A stretch of DNA of 64,000 bases from NCBI GenBank assembly GCA_030323885.1, contig CM059198.1, positions 79,367,911 through 79,431,910 of the forward strand, read 5' to 3'. Under the pieces are notes generated by a model, which saw nothing but the letters and a program-made list of their open reading frames with translations, was not told the DNA's origin and did no database searches. Shown here piece by piece: positions 49,735 to 60,382 of the stretch. A program made the translations under genes and the position numbers. Positions within the stretch are counted from its first letter, which is position 1. Each line of letters starts with the position of its first letter. Origin of the DNA: Branchipolynoe longqiensis (Eukaryota > Annelida > Polychaeta > Phyllodocida > Polynoidae).

Positions 49735-51300
49735 ATGGAACATTTGCATTCCCCCTTGCTGAGTATCGGAATATCTTACAAGATGTTAAAATACTGTGTA
49801 GTTGTTCTCAGCTGGTGGTGCGTGTGTTTTCACTCGAACACCATCTCAACATTAGCACTTGAACAGGTCATTACATCAGATACAAGAATAACAATTGAAA
49901 CAAACAGAACGATTGATCTAGCATTCACAAACATGAAGTACTGCAAAAACACTGGAGTTCTAAATTATAATATTACTGACCATAAGCCAGTTTACATAAT
50001 TAAGAAAAAAAGATGAATGGCTTAGCAATGAAATTCTTGAGTTACAAAAAGATAGAGTCTACTTTAAAGAAAAATCAAAGCAAACAAATCTACCTGAAGA
50101 CATATTCTTAGCTACCCAAATCAAGAATAGAGCCAATTCTGCAGTCAGGTATACAAAAGCTAGTACATACAGTCTGAAGTCCAACACACTAAAAAAGATG
50201 CCTGGAGATTTTGGAGAGCATTGCCTCGGAAACCATCCCATCTATCTCCAGCTTAGTGGATGAGTTAACAGGGGACAAATTTACAAACCAAGAAACACCT
50301 AAAAAGATAAATAACTACTTCATAGAGATAGGGGAGAAGTTAGGAGATAAACTAGACAATATACCAGAAACAGATTAAGTTAACATAGTAAAGCCAAATG
50401 CAGTCACACATAACATAAAGTCAGTAACTAAGGAAGAAGTACTTAACAAGATTAAGGTCTTGCCTAAATACAAATCATCAGGATTTAAAGATCTTAACTC
50501 AAGGATATTAATTGATGCAATAACTATATTAATCAAAGAATTCACCCATATAATAAACCTATCAATTGAAACAGGAATTTCCCAGATGATTGGAAAAATG
50601 CTACAGTTGTACCTATACCAAAAGTCAACAACGCTAAGACATGCAATGACCTCAAACCAATTTCTCTTCTACCCATAACTGGTAAAATAGTTGAGCAACT
50701 CATCCATGATCAAATAAAAACATTTTTTGAAGCAACAAACTACCTAGCAGATGAGCAAAATGGCTTCAGGAAAGGCAGTTCCCACAACCAAAGCACTCTC
50801 AACACTCCTTGATGTGCTTCTCAGTGTGAGGGATTCTGGCAAACTTACTATAGCAGTATATATTGATTTAAAAAAAGCATTTGACACTATTCATCATAAA
50901 ATCCTGTTGCAGAAGGTTGTCAATAGTGGGTTAGGTCCAAAAACAGTAGCCTTTCTGACAAACTATCTTTCCAATCGAAAGCAAAGTACCAACCTAAATG
51001 GCATTGAGTCAGCCTGAAGACAAGTAAAAACTGGGGTACCACCCCTTCTGTTCCTTGTGTTCATAAATGACTTACCCCAAGCACTGAGGAAAACAAAATG
51101 CATTCTATTTGCTGATGACGCAACTGGTCCAACTGGTATCAAACAGTAACTTAGCAAAAGAGGCAGAATCGACAAATGAACATTTGGCTAGAATAAATAT
51201 ATGGTGCAAAGAAAACAAATTAACTCTCAATATATTCAAAACTGAATATGTTATCTATAGCACCAAGAACAAGAAGGACAAAGCCCCAGAAGTATAAATA
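49735..51300 (+). pseudogene. Degenerate CR1/Jockey-type LINE ORF2
   Basis: The end of the endonuclease is at 49850-50015 (NRTIDLAFTNM and NYNITDHKPV). A linker with several stops follows to 50430. RT motifs are scattered over frames: KPISLLPITGKIVE near 50660, ADEQNGFRKGSS near 50746, AVYIDLKKAFDTIHH near 50850 and LFADDAT near 51106. Many stops and frameshifts show an old copy. It is cut at about 51340 by the tail of a minus-strand LINE. Confidence 0.75.
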
Positions 51301-51339
51301 AAGATTGGGAATGAAACAGTAAGGGGGGGTAGAGAGCTA

Positions 51340-52300
51340 CTTTGATCGATTGATTGGTGGTTTCTTTACTCCGTATCGGCAGCATAGACCATATTCATGG
51401 CGAGAATTATTTGTTTTTTATTCAACCATTGCCTTTACATATAACGTAAAAGCATACAATCAATTATGTGTCAATAGACACTTATGAATTTTTAAAAGCT
51501 CAAAATCATATAATTAAATAAAATAGATGAAAGAATTAATTGATAAACATTGTTTTAATGAACATATGAGGTGGTACAGACCAGCTTCCCTCAAAAAGGC
51601 TAAAATGTCTTCTTGTTTTACTTTAGTAAAAAAGCTCATGCATACTGTTTGCAGTGTAAAATTGTTGGTGCAGTGCCATAAAATCAAAACAGTTTAGTTA
51701 AATGTGCTTGTCTGTCAGTGGGGACTGACATCCAATACATTCAGGGGGAGGGTCCCCCTTGAGCAGAAAAACGTGTCTTAGCCAAGATTGGCCAATACCG
51801 CAGCGGCTAAGGACCACTTGGTTCCGCCAACACCCCCCATGAGACTGTGGTGGTTTTCCCACAGCCCGTTCAATTTCATGTAATTTGTTAACATTTTCAT
51901 CCCACTCATTTTGCCATTTGGATTTGATGTGGGTGGCTATTAGTAGTTTCAGATCAGAGTGGGGTACCAGACACGGTTCAGCATTATAGTGCAGAGCCTC
52001 CTTCGCAGACCCATCAGCTTGTTCGTTTCCCTGAATGCTGGCATGCCCAGGCATCCAACACAAGTGGATGTCATATCCATCTGTTGCCAGCTGGTTCATT
52101 TTGTACATGACCTTTGCCACCAAAGGGTGGTCCGTTTTTAGCCCAGCAACAGCTTGCAGGCAGGAAAGTGTATCGCTGTATATGATATATTTTGTGTAGT
52201 TGGATAGTTCAATGACTTCCAATGTGAGACCCCTGTGAGGAACCGGGTTAGAATAGTTCCTGTGCACCCCCTTGCAGATCGTAAAAGGTGACAATAGGGG
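51340..52300 (-). mobile_element. I-like LINE copy 1, 3' end with RNase H
   Basis: Minus strand: RNase H remnants (YIIYSDTLSCLQAV near 52200; CWMPGHASIQGNEQADGSAK near 52040) and a CCHC-like PPPECIGCQSPLTDKHI that meets a stop at 51698. The tail (AATC)n lies at about 51345. RNase H after RT is typical of I/Nimb/R1-group LINEs. It shares about 85-90% of residues with the copy at 63109-64000. Both copies sit directly against another LINE. Confidence 0.75.
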
Positions 52301-52470
52301 CGACTCGTTTGCGTATTTATTTACAACCATATTGTATTTATTCATATATAAGGCGTATAAAGAATTATGCGAATATAGGTAGGCATAAAATACATTATGC
52401 CCCTTTCAAATGTTTAACCAAGGTTATTAGGAAATGGTCTATTGATTCATTGGCACTATGCCATGTTGCT
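52301..52470. other. Boundary sequence
   Basis: Short AT-rich stretch between the I-like LINE and YR-II copy C; nothing recognised. Confidence 0.3.
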
Positions 52471-52661
52471 GCGAGCCTGCTCCGGCGGTGCTTCAGTCCT
52501 GCGTTGGCCTATAAATACACTGTCGGAGTGCCTGCCTCGCCCCTCTCGCTTGTTTTTTATGTTACGTGCACGTCGTTGGGGCGGGTGCACTTAGCCGTCA
52601 CTTGCTTACTGTCAATGTCTGTCACCGCTGGTCGTCACTACTCAGTTCCTGGTACGTGGAT

Positions 52662-52997
52662 ATGCCTTTCTGTTTGAGTTGTGGAGTAACACATAGTGCG
52701 GAGGAGGCTGAAAAGTGTGTGCGTTGTACTAAAGAGAAGGAGGGGAAAGGCCAAGGCCGGACGACCAGGCGGATGACGGCGTTAAAAATAGCAAGTAAGG
52801 CAGTGAAACAGCAGGAGGCGGGTGAGCTGGCAGCTGGAATTTCGGTAATTAATTTGGAAGACCGGGAGCAGGATATATTAAAGGATATCGAGCGAATGGA
52901 GCTGAAGAAGCGGGTGAGGCGGTTGGAGGAGAAGCATGAGAGACTTCGGAGGGAGGAGGAATGTGAGGAACGGGTGCGTGAAGCAGCAGACGTGTAG
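52662..52997 (+). pseudogene. YR-II copy C gag N-terminus
   Basis: ATG 52662. MPFCLSCGVTHSAEEAEKC is a compact zinc-binding block equivalent to the start of copy A at 3392. A long charged coiled coil (DREQDILKDIERMELKKRV, then RLEEKHERLRREEE) suggests oligomerisation. The stop at 52995 comes where copy A continues to the zinc cluster, consistent with a deletion. Confidence 0.55.
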
Positions 52998-53044
52998 TTG
53001 AGAGCAGTGGAGCAGCAGCAGGTACCGGACGAGGTTTCTGCGGG

Positions 53045-54478
53045 GTGATGTAGATCCTGAATGGCAGTTCATATTGAAGGGGGTTGTGTTTGGTTTTGCT
53101 GTGATAAATGCTGATTGTCGCTTAGTTTATGAACCTATCGGGAATCGTAATAAGTAATGTCGAGACAGGCGTATTATTAATAGTAAATTGGTGAAGGAAG
53201 TCGAGGCAGGGATAATTTCGAAGGTGGAGGATCGACCCAGTTGCATTCATGACGTATTCATGGTCGCTAAGGAGGGGGGGGGATGGAGGCATGTGTGTTG
53301 TGGATTGTAGTCAGCCGGACGGTAGTTCTGTAAATAATATGACTAATAATTGTTGTGTTAAATTTAGTTACAACACAGTTGACACGGTAGCGGTGTTAAT
53401 GAGTGAAGGTAACTATTTAGCAGTGGTAGATATAAAGGACGCTTACAGAGCTGTGTCCAATCATCCCCAGGATATACCAAGACAGGGTATTAAATGGCGT
53501 TTTGAGGGCGATCGTGATTATACGTTTATGGAGGATAAACGTTTGTGTATGGGGTTGTCGTCGAGTCCTTACATTTTTTCGAAAATCTCGAATTTTGTGC
53601 TTAGATGTGCTTTGCGAGAGGGGGTGGAGAGGGTTGTTAACTACTTAGATGATTTCTGTATTATATCGTCTACTGCAGATGAAGTTGCATGAGATCAGTT
53701 GAGGCTTGTGAGGCTATTAAGACAATTGTTTAAAAAAAAATAGTTTTCATAAATTAATAATGCCGATGACAGAGATTAGATTCCTTGGGATCATTATTGA
53801 TACAGTAAATCTGGAGATGCGCCTCCCTGAGGATAAGATACTGAAGCTAGTTAGAATACATTAAACTTTTGTGGGTCGAAGACGGGCTACAAGGCGGGAG
53901 CTTGAACGATTAGGAGGGCTCCTCGTGCATTGTGCAAAGGTAGTGAGAGGCGGGAGGACCTTTACATGGCGCATCTATGATACAATCGCAAAGTTGAAGC
54001 GTCCCTTCTATAAAGTTAGACTTGGATCTGGATTTAAGGAAAATATTCAGTGGTGGCTAGCATTTGTGCGTAGGTTTAATGGTACGTCAGTGATTTTGGG
54101 GAAGTTTGCTGTTGTTAATCCTGTGTATACGGATGCTTCGACTTGGGGGTTTGCAGCATTGCAGGGACAGCTGGATTGTAGGGACGTTTGACAGGCGAGA
54201 CGAAGTTGACTTGCATTTGGCAGTGGGACATCACTGGGTGTCACCGGATGCTAAGTCGTGCGAGGCGCACATAAATGTTAAGGAGATGTATGGTGTTTAT
54301 GCGGCAGCGGTGCATTGGGCGGAATGTTCGAGGGATAAGGCGATACTAGTGGTGACAGATAATGCCACAGTCCAGGCTGCCTTATGCACTGGTAGATCTA
54401 GGTCAGGGGGGGTGATGTTCTATGTACGGCATCGTCTCTTCTGGCTGGCGGTTGAGTGGTCCTATTGTTGTTCTGGCC
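53045..54478 (+). pseudogene. YR-II copy C reverse transcriptase and RNase H
   Basis: RT motifs in order: VVFGFAVINADCRLVYEP (53080), CSQPDGSSVNNM (53305), YLAVVDIKDAYRAV (53415, first Asp), LSSSPYIFSKISNFV (53560), VVNYLDDFCI (53635, catalytic YLDD). After stops and a shift the RNase H begins VYTDASTWGFAAL (54125) and continues in another frame with HINVKEMYGVYAAAVHW and LVVTDNATVQAAL (54260-54400). The SSPYIF and YLDDF forms are those of Ngaro/DIRS RTs. At least three frame breaks. Confidence 0.7.
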
Positions 54479-55620
54479 TGGGAGTATTTCTTAGCATAGC
54501 TATAAAAATACTTTGGATTCATCTTGATATTGCTTATGACCTTTGCCTCCTCTCCTTTACGTTCTTCATCATAGCTTTCCCTTAATTTAGTTTCTATGGA
54601 GTGGATTTTCTATAAAAGATTGTACTGAGTTGTTGATTGGCTGTTTGTCCTCCTTTGAAGCTTTGTTCTCTTTCTCATTAGAATCTTTCTGTCACGCGGA
54701 ATTGTTTGTTTCATAACTTTAGGTTTCTTTGTTGGTACAAACTTGGTACACAATTCTTCAATCTTGTTATAGAATTTGTTTAGTTTGTTTTTTTCCACTG
54801 AGGTAGACATCCCAGTTTATGTCACAAAGTGTGTCGTTTATCTGTATCCAATCTGCTTTGAGATAATTATAGGCACCGAGTTTTGGTATTTCTCTATTTC
54901 TGTTAGAGCTTGAAGCACTTTTCTCTTTTATAAGTATCTCTATAATGTTGTGGTCTAAGAAAACTGTTTGAGTTGATTGTAGATTGTAGATTAGACCATG
55001 ATTGTTTGTGAATACAAGGTCTAATATATTTTGTCCCCGGGTTGCAGTTTTCACAATCTGTTTAAGGAACAGTTTTTCCATGACTTCCATCAGTTTTGTT
55101 ACTTGATTTTGTTCTGTTTTTGCTACTGCTGCCTGTATATGTCCTAGAGGCCAGGTAATGTTTGGGAAATTGAAGTCACCCAGGAATATAATGTCAGGCT
55201 TTGGAGCCACCATGTTTGCTATTGCAGAGAGGAGTTTGTGGAGTAAATCAACAAATGTGTATTCAGGGCAGTTTGGAGGTCTGTATACTATGGCTAGTAT
55301 CATACTGAGTTGGGTAATTTCAAGGCATAACACGTTGCAATAGGCATTCAAACTGTTGATTATTTCTTTGCACATGTAGTTTTCGTCAATGTACAAAATA
55401 ACGCCACCATGAGTTCTATCCTTCCTGTCACTTCTATAGATGTTTAAACTCTGCAGGTGGATTTCACTGTCCATGATATGGTTATTTAAGTGACTTTCTG
55501 TAAGAGCTATTATCCTTGAAATGCTTTCATGTGCAAGTTCACCGAGGAAGGGAACTTTGCTCTGCTTTGTTTTGGGGTATAGTCCTTGAATATTTGCTGT
55601 TATTAGGCCTGTTGTACCTG
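54479..55620 (-). pseudogene. CR1/L2-like LINE endonuclease region
   Basis: Minus strand from about 55620. GLITANIQGLYPKTKQS starts the endonuclease, followed by ALTESHL (Glu), GGVILYIDENY, LAIVYRPPN, IIFLGDFNFPNITW and ILDLVFTNN. A linker typical of L2/Rex-type LINEs follows (NKFYNKIEELCTKFVP and ETKLRESYDEERK). It ends at 54479 without RT. Frame shifts occur near 54790 and 54610. ORF1 of the same element is at 57246-57590, separated by the insertion 55621-57102. Confidence 0.75.
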
Positions 55621-57102
55621 ATTAGTTCTCCAGAATTGGAGACCTGTTGGGATGTGCTTCATTATTAATCACTAAACTCTTCAAAACAATTTCAGAAAAA
55701 CAATTTGTTCATATACCTATAGGGAATATACTAAGCAAACACTAGTAATCAAAACCAGACACATAAAGAGTCCGCAAGGTGTAAAAATAATTAAATAAAG
55801 TGGAAAATTGACCAAAAAATGGCAGCAATGAATTTGCACTGGAGTGCCCACCATCTTTGAAGCTGTAAATAAAGAAAACTATCAAGCACAGTTAATTCAA
55901 TTTGCTTTTATGTTGGCAAGATTATATCAATAAAGATATTTTTCACTACTTTTAGTTTTTACATTGCATAGGTACATGACAATATCGCTGTAAACATACC
56001 TGTCCTGTGCGTACCGTTGGTGTCACACTGACAGCACAGATGGTTCGTTAGTTTGATCAGTTATCAAGCATGGTATGCATAATCAGTAATACTTTTATTT
56101 AATCTATGACCTATAATGTTTTCAAATAATAAGAGATAATCTGGAATTATCAGAAATTTGCCGATTTAAAGCAATTTTTATTGGTGGTGTCACATTTGTA
56201 ACGTACGTCCCAACCAATTTACAAATTCGAAATTTGAGAGCTGAAATGTCATAATGAGGGAAGGGAAGACTCCAGACTAAAGAAACCATCTTAGCAGACA
56301 GATTGGTGATGTTTTAGATGGAAACTCCAACAGGAAGTGACATAAATTGCAATAATTGATGAGGTGTCACGTTTTTGTGCACATGTACGTACGTCCCCAA
56401 AACGTGTGATTCATGGCTACGATCAAAATTGGATCAAAATTCACAATATTTTTAAAGTCTAGTCTTGATATTTTGAAGTGAATATGTTTTGTTATTTGAC
56501 CGTAAAAAAATATACCAAAGTTGAAATGGCCATTCTATGTCTTGACCTAGTGGGGTCACATGTTATACTGTCCCACAAACTACTAACTTCGCTATTCTCT
56601 GACAAATATGTATGATCTGCTTTTAAGGAACTACACATATAATGAGTATATTATATGGAATAATTCTTTTTATAACACAACAAAACATTGTTATATATGA
56701 AGAAGATGGAAAACATTTGATTTGTGATGGGATGTGCGTTACGGTGTCACAAATAATTTTTTTTTTTTTTGTGATCAGTGTTTAATGTAGATACTGCACT
56801 TTGTGCTTTAAAAGTTATCTTTCCTGTTGTACTTCAACATCCCATACCAATAATCTGGTCAATATCTGTGATACTGTACTTAAATGATGGTGGCGTCACA
56901 TTGTAACACACAGGGCACTCTGTGTATCAACATTCTTTGAAGCCTAATTACATCTAAACCAGAGGTGGTAGTGATTTTTTGTTTTTGGTTGATGATTTCA
57001 CTCACATGGAAGTTTATAAATAGTATACAATAGATGTTCAGAATACATTTTAAATTTTTGCACTAATGCAACAATGGGGTCTCCAATTCTGGAGAATCAC
57101 TC
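55621..57102. mobile_element. 1.48-kb TIR insertion with splice-like borders inside a LINE
   Basis: A perfect 19-bp inverted repeat, TTCTCCAGAATTGGAGACC, lies near both ends (55626-55644 and 57078-57096) and ACCTG flanks the insertion (55616-55620 and 57103-57107). On the LINE's strand the left border reads CAG-GTGAGT and the right border CTAATCAG-GT, so the target duplication supplies both a donor GT and an acceptor AG. The interior is AT-rich, without an ORF, and has repeated GTGTCAC motifs. Confidence 0.7.
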
Positions 57103-57600
57103 ACCTGGTACATATATGTCCGGTTGCTGCCGTGGTTGTTGCTGGTATATGTACTAATGTTGTGGTGTACTGGTTTAGTGGGAGTTGAACTTGTGCTATT
57201 GCCCCAGCTGTCATTTTTTGTAGTAGGGACATTAATTAACATACATTTCAATCTTTATTCTGATTATCTGTAGATTCCATCGAGGATCGGAAACTTTGAA
57301 GGTCCAGAGCCTCCCCTCCGATTTGTTTTTTCCCTTTATTTTGGCTTCTTCTACTTTTTGTCTAAGTTTTTCCCTTTCATCTTGTGTGAGATCATGACAA
57401 ATGCTGATGTCCTTGAATTATGAAGCAGCATCTTTTAATTTTGATAACTTTGACATAATCTTATCCTTATCGTCTTTATTCTGTAGAGTAATTTTCTTTG
57501 GCCTTGGTATGTAGTTATTTTCATTCCTTTTCCCGAGCCGAATCACATTTTTCACATCCACATCAGGGACTTCCAGGTGCAGAATAAATACTGTATCAAA
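57103..57600 (-). pseudogene. CR1/L2-like LINE ORF1 end and ORF2 start
   Basis: Minus strand about 57590-57246: VIRLGKRNENN, RPKKITLQNKDDKDKI and DLTQDEREKLRQKVEE match the C-terminal part of L1/CR1/L2-type ORF1 (nucleic-acid chaperone). One stop lies near 57425. The reading frame ends in a TAA overlapped by the start region of ORF2, whose first about 50 codons (MLINVPTTKNDSWGN) run to the insertion site at 57103. Confidence 0.55.
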
Positions 57601-57991
57601 TCTATGGGCAGAATAAATACCGTATCAATAAATATATATATATATATACATAAAAAACAATAATCAAAGTGTCCACATACATTGTATATCGCCACCGGAC
57701 AATTCGGGAAGCAAACCGGACACGTAACAGATGGGCACCAGACATGAACCAGACAAACCGGACACCAACCGGACGCCTACCGGACACGTCAGTCCGGCGG
57801 TGTCCGGTAGAAGTTTTGTGCATGTTCGAAACTTGTACCGGACACCACCGGACACCACCGGGCGAGAACCGGACATCGCCATATATCACCGGACAGTGTG
57901 TGGTTCATGTCTGATTCCCAGTCCGGTAAGGTGTGACTGGGCCTGTACCGCAGCTCTGCACATCCCACCTTTAGGTCTCCATGGTGAGTGG
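57601..57991. repeat. Interspersed CCGGACA cluster
   Basis: Within 57690-57925 the words ACCGGACA, ACCGGAC and the inverse GTCCGG occur about 15 times at irregular spacing of 7-30 bp. A (TA)n lies at 57633-57650. No gene seen. Confidence 0.7.
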
Positions 57992-58153
57992 TGTAGAGTA
58001 CTGAAGAGTGGACACGACAAGCTCTAGTACAGAAGTGTTTTATTATGTCTTTGGGTTCACCACTACAACTCGGTTTCCGTCACATGACACATTCCCCTAC
58101 TGGGTGCGTTCGTAAAGTCCCTCCGCCGGGCATTCATAAACTCATATCTTACA
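57992..58153 (-). repeat. Gypsy-B 3' LTR
   Basis: TG...CA ends on the minus strand (TGTAAGATATG to GTACTCTACA), with AATAAAA near 58039-58045. Nearly identical to 62359-62520. Confidence 0.92.
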
Positions 58154-58379
58154 TCTCCCTTTTTCCCCTTTCGCAACAATGTTGAAAGTGCTTTAACTCT
58201 CTTAATTCTACATGTCATACATAACAATATCCGCAACCCTGTTAACAACCTTATTTCCTATTCATGTCCTGTCACACCAGTTTATACTGCCCTTCCAGTC
58301 TAACCTGCCGTGCTACACTTCCCTTCCGAACTCTGCTTAACTACCTGTTTCAGCGCTTCAGGTTTAACATATTCATTCT

Positions 58380-58850
58380 TTATCTTCCCGATGTATACCT
58401 TTCCACCTTTTTGCTTTTTCTACCATATTTTGATATGTACTCGCCTGGCTCTTTATGTTTGTACATGTTGTTTCGATCGGCCTGACTCTGGTCGTTTTGT
58501 TCGCATGTGCTTCTGCTTTGACTTTGTTTTCCACTGTTTCGGTCATTCACTCTGCTTGACACATTAATTATATGCCTACGGTTTTGCCTTACGGTTTTGT
58601 CATTTGTTGTTTTTATGCTGTAACTTCGAGGATATGTACCTGACTTTCTTAACACTACCCCTTTTTCCCAATTCTCATGTTGGTCTCTGTATCTGACTTC
58701 ATCCCCCTCCTGCAAAGTCGAGTGCACTTTTGTTCCACATTCATCAAACCTGACCTTCTGTTTACCCTGGCTCTCCTCTAGCTTTCTTTTTACTTGACTT
58801 TGCACTTGTGGCCTTAATTTTATTTTCAACTTTGGCAACTTCGTTCTCAA
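58380..58850 (-). CDS. Gypsy-B integrase C-terminal domain and tail
   Basis: A basic linker, then LQEGDEVRYRDQHENWEKGV with RSYSIKT and RQNRRHIINV, the SH3-like C-terminal fold of Gypsy integrases. A polar tail follows. The frame is separate from the catalytic core ORF (59468-58854), with the two ends adjacent, so a small indel near 58852 splits integrase. Confidence 0.7.
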   Translation of the reverse strand: MRTKLPKLKIKLRPQVQSQVKRKLEESQGKQKVRFDECGTKVHSTLQEGDEVRYRDQHENWEKGVVLRKSGTYPRSYSIKTTNDKTVRQNRRHIINVSSRVNDRNSGKQSQSRSTCEQNDQSQADRNNMYKHKEPGEYISKYGRKSKKVERYTSGR

Positions 58851-58853
58851 CTC

Positions 58854-59468
58854 TCACGACATTAATAACTGAGCTAGGGATGTGTTCAGCCCCTGCACGT
58901 GCGCGTTTCGATAATTCAACAGTGCTATGTGTACGTCCCCATTTTCTATTATACATTTCTTTAACATTTTCTTTATTGTTTGCACACATCTCTCTGCCGG
59001 TCCATTACTCTGTGCGTACATTGGGCTACTAAACTTAGGCACAAACCCATACTCTTTCGCGAACACCCGGTAATCTGCACTACTGAACTGGGGTCCGTTA
59101 TCGGACACCACCACCTCCGGAATCCCATGCCTACTGAATATCTTTTTTAGTTCCTCAATTGTCTCTTTACTTGTAGTCGACTTCATTTCACTTATTTCAG
59201 GGAATTTACTGTAATAATCTACTGCTAATAAGAATGTGCGGTGTTGTACATGCAAAAAATCTATTCCAATTTTCTGGAACGGCAGCTCTGGAACTGGATG
59301 CGGAATTAAAGGTTCCGCTTGCTGTGCATTATGAAATTGCTGGCATGTTGTACATCTACTTATTAAATCTTCAATCTGTTTATTAATTCCAGGCCAAAAA
59401 ACACTGTCTCTTGCTACCTGCTTACATTTCACCACGCCCATGTGAGACTCATGGATAATCGCCAGCAT
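58854..59468 (-). CDS. Gypsy-B integrase zinc-binding and catalytic core
   Basis: The HHCC zinc domain is at the N-terminus (HESHMGVVKCK and CTTCQQF). The DDE core has GIDFLHV (first Asp), VVVSDNGPQFSS (second Asp) and SNGPAERCVQTIKKML (Glu). The ORF start is internal: the upstream reading frame is shifted near 59468. Catalytic residues are preserved even though the protein is split. Confidence 0.85.
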   Translation of the reverse strand: MLAIIHESHMGVVKCKQVARDSVFWPGINKQIEDLISRCTTCQQFHNAQQAEPLIPHPVPELPFQKIGIDFLHVQHRTFLLAVDYYSKFPEISEMKSTTSKETIEELKKIFSRHGIPEVVVSDNGPQFSSADYRVFAKEYGFVPKFSSPMYAQSNGPAERCVQTIKKMLKKCIIENGDVHIALLNYRNAHVQGLNTSLAQLLMS

Positions 59469-59574
59469 TTGCTTCTGATTGACTTTGGAATTATTATTCT
59501 ATCATCTTTTAATAATATATCTTGTTGTACCGTAATTTCGTTTCTGAACGTGTAATATGGTTTCACCTCATTAC

Positions 59575-60381
59575 TTATGTTACTTTTGTTGTCCGGCCAT
59601 CCATTTTTGTCAATTTTAATATATGTTGTAAGACTGTATCGTTGCTGGTTTCTTGTTTAATTTGTTGTATGTGGCCTCTCGCCACGCTGATTTCAGCCAC
59701 AGTCACGTCTTTGTCGAACAGGTGTGCTGGTGCTGTCTTTAAGGAGTGCGCTCGCGATAACGTGTCTGCAAAATACATATATTTCCCTTGGACATGTACA
59801 ACATTTAAATCGTAATTTTGCAACCGTAACCTCATTCTCTGCATCCTTGCTGACAACAAATGTAATGGCTTTAGCATGATTGAGACTAGGGGTTTGTGAT
59901 CAGTTTGAATAATTATTGGTTTACCATAAATATACTCATGAAACTTTTTACATCCAAAGCAAATGGCCAACAACTCTTTTTCGATTATTGTATAATTCAT
60001 TTCGGCTTGATTTAACGCTTTTGATTCCATGGATACTGGTTTTTCATTTTGAAAAATGGTCGCCCCTAGCCCTGACTTACATGCATCAACCTGCATTACA
60101 ATCTGCTGTTTTACATTGTAGAATGCCAATACTGGTGCATTCACTAACAAGTTTTTTAACTTTTGATACGCTTTTTCTTGCACGTCCTGCCAGTGCCATG
60201 CCACTTCTTTTTTCAACACTACTCTTAAGGGTGCAGTCTCAGTGGCTAAGTTTGGGATGAACTTCCCGATATACCCTATCATTCCTAAAAATCGTTGCAG
60301 GGCTGGCTTGTCCTGCGGGGTGGGCATATCTACTATCGCTTGGATCCTCTCCTTACTTGGCTTTAACCCGCTGGGTGACAA
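59575..60381 (-). CDS. Gypsy-B RT thumb and RNase H
   Basis: Continues pol after a frame break at 60381/60383, beginning in SPSGLKPSKERIQAI. LQRFLGMIGYIGKFIPN is the RT thumb motif. RNase H has VMQVDACKSGLGATI (Asp), EKELLAICFGCKKFHEYI (Glu) and IIQTDHKPL (Asp), ending ADTLSRAH. Comparison with the usual DY-x-GH-KLSPSG string implies two bases are missing at the junction. Another frame break lies between 59575 and 59468. Confidence 0.88.
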   Translation of the reverse strand: MSPSGLKPSKERIQAIVDMPTPQDKPALQRFLGMIGYIGKFIPNLATETAPLRVVLKKEVAWHWQDVQEKAYQKLKNLLVNAPVLAFYNVKQQIVMQVDACKSGLGATIFQNEKPVSMESKALNQAEMNYTIIEKELLAICFGCKKFHEYIYGKPIIIQTDHKPLVSIMLKPLHLLSARMQRMRLRLQNYDLNVVHVQGKYMYFADTLSRAHSLKTAPAHLFDKDVTVAEISVARGHIQQIKQETSNDTVLQHILKLTKMDGRTTKVT

Positions 60382-60382
60382 T

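Larger units (their letters stand above)
52471..54478 (+). mobile_element. YR-II copy C: DIRS/Ngaro-like element with gag start, RT and RNase H
   Basis: It has the same N-terminal zinc/coiled-coil gag as copy A but lacks the CCHC cluster; the join between gag and RT region at about 52998-53050 is an internal deletion. RT and RNase H follow in several frames. The copy ends near 54478 before any recombinase, against a minus-strand LINE. Confidence 0.7.
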
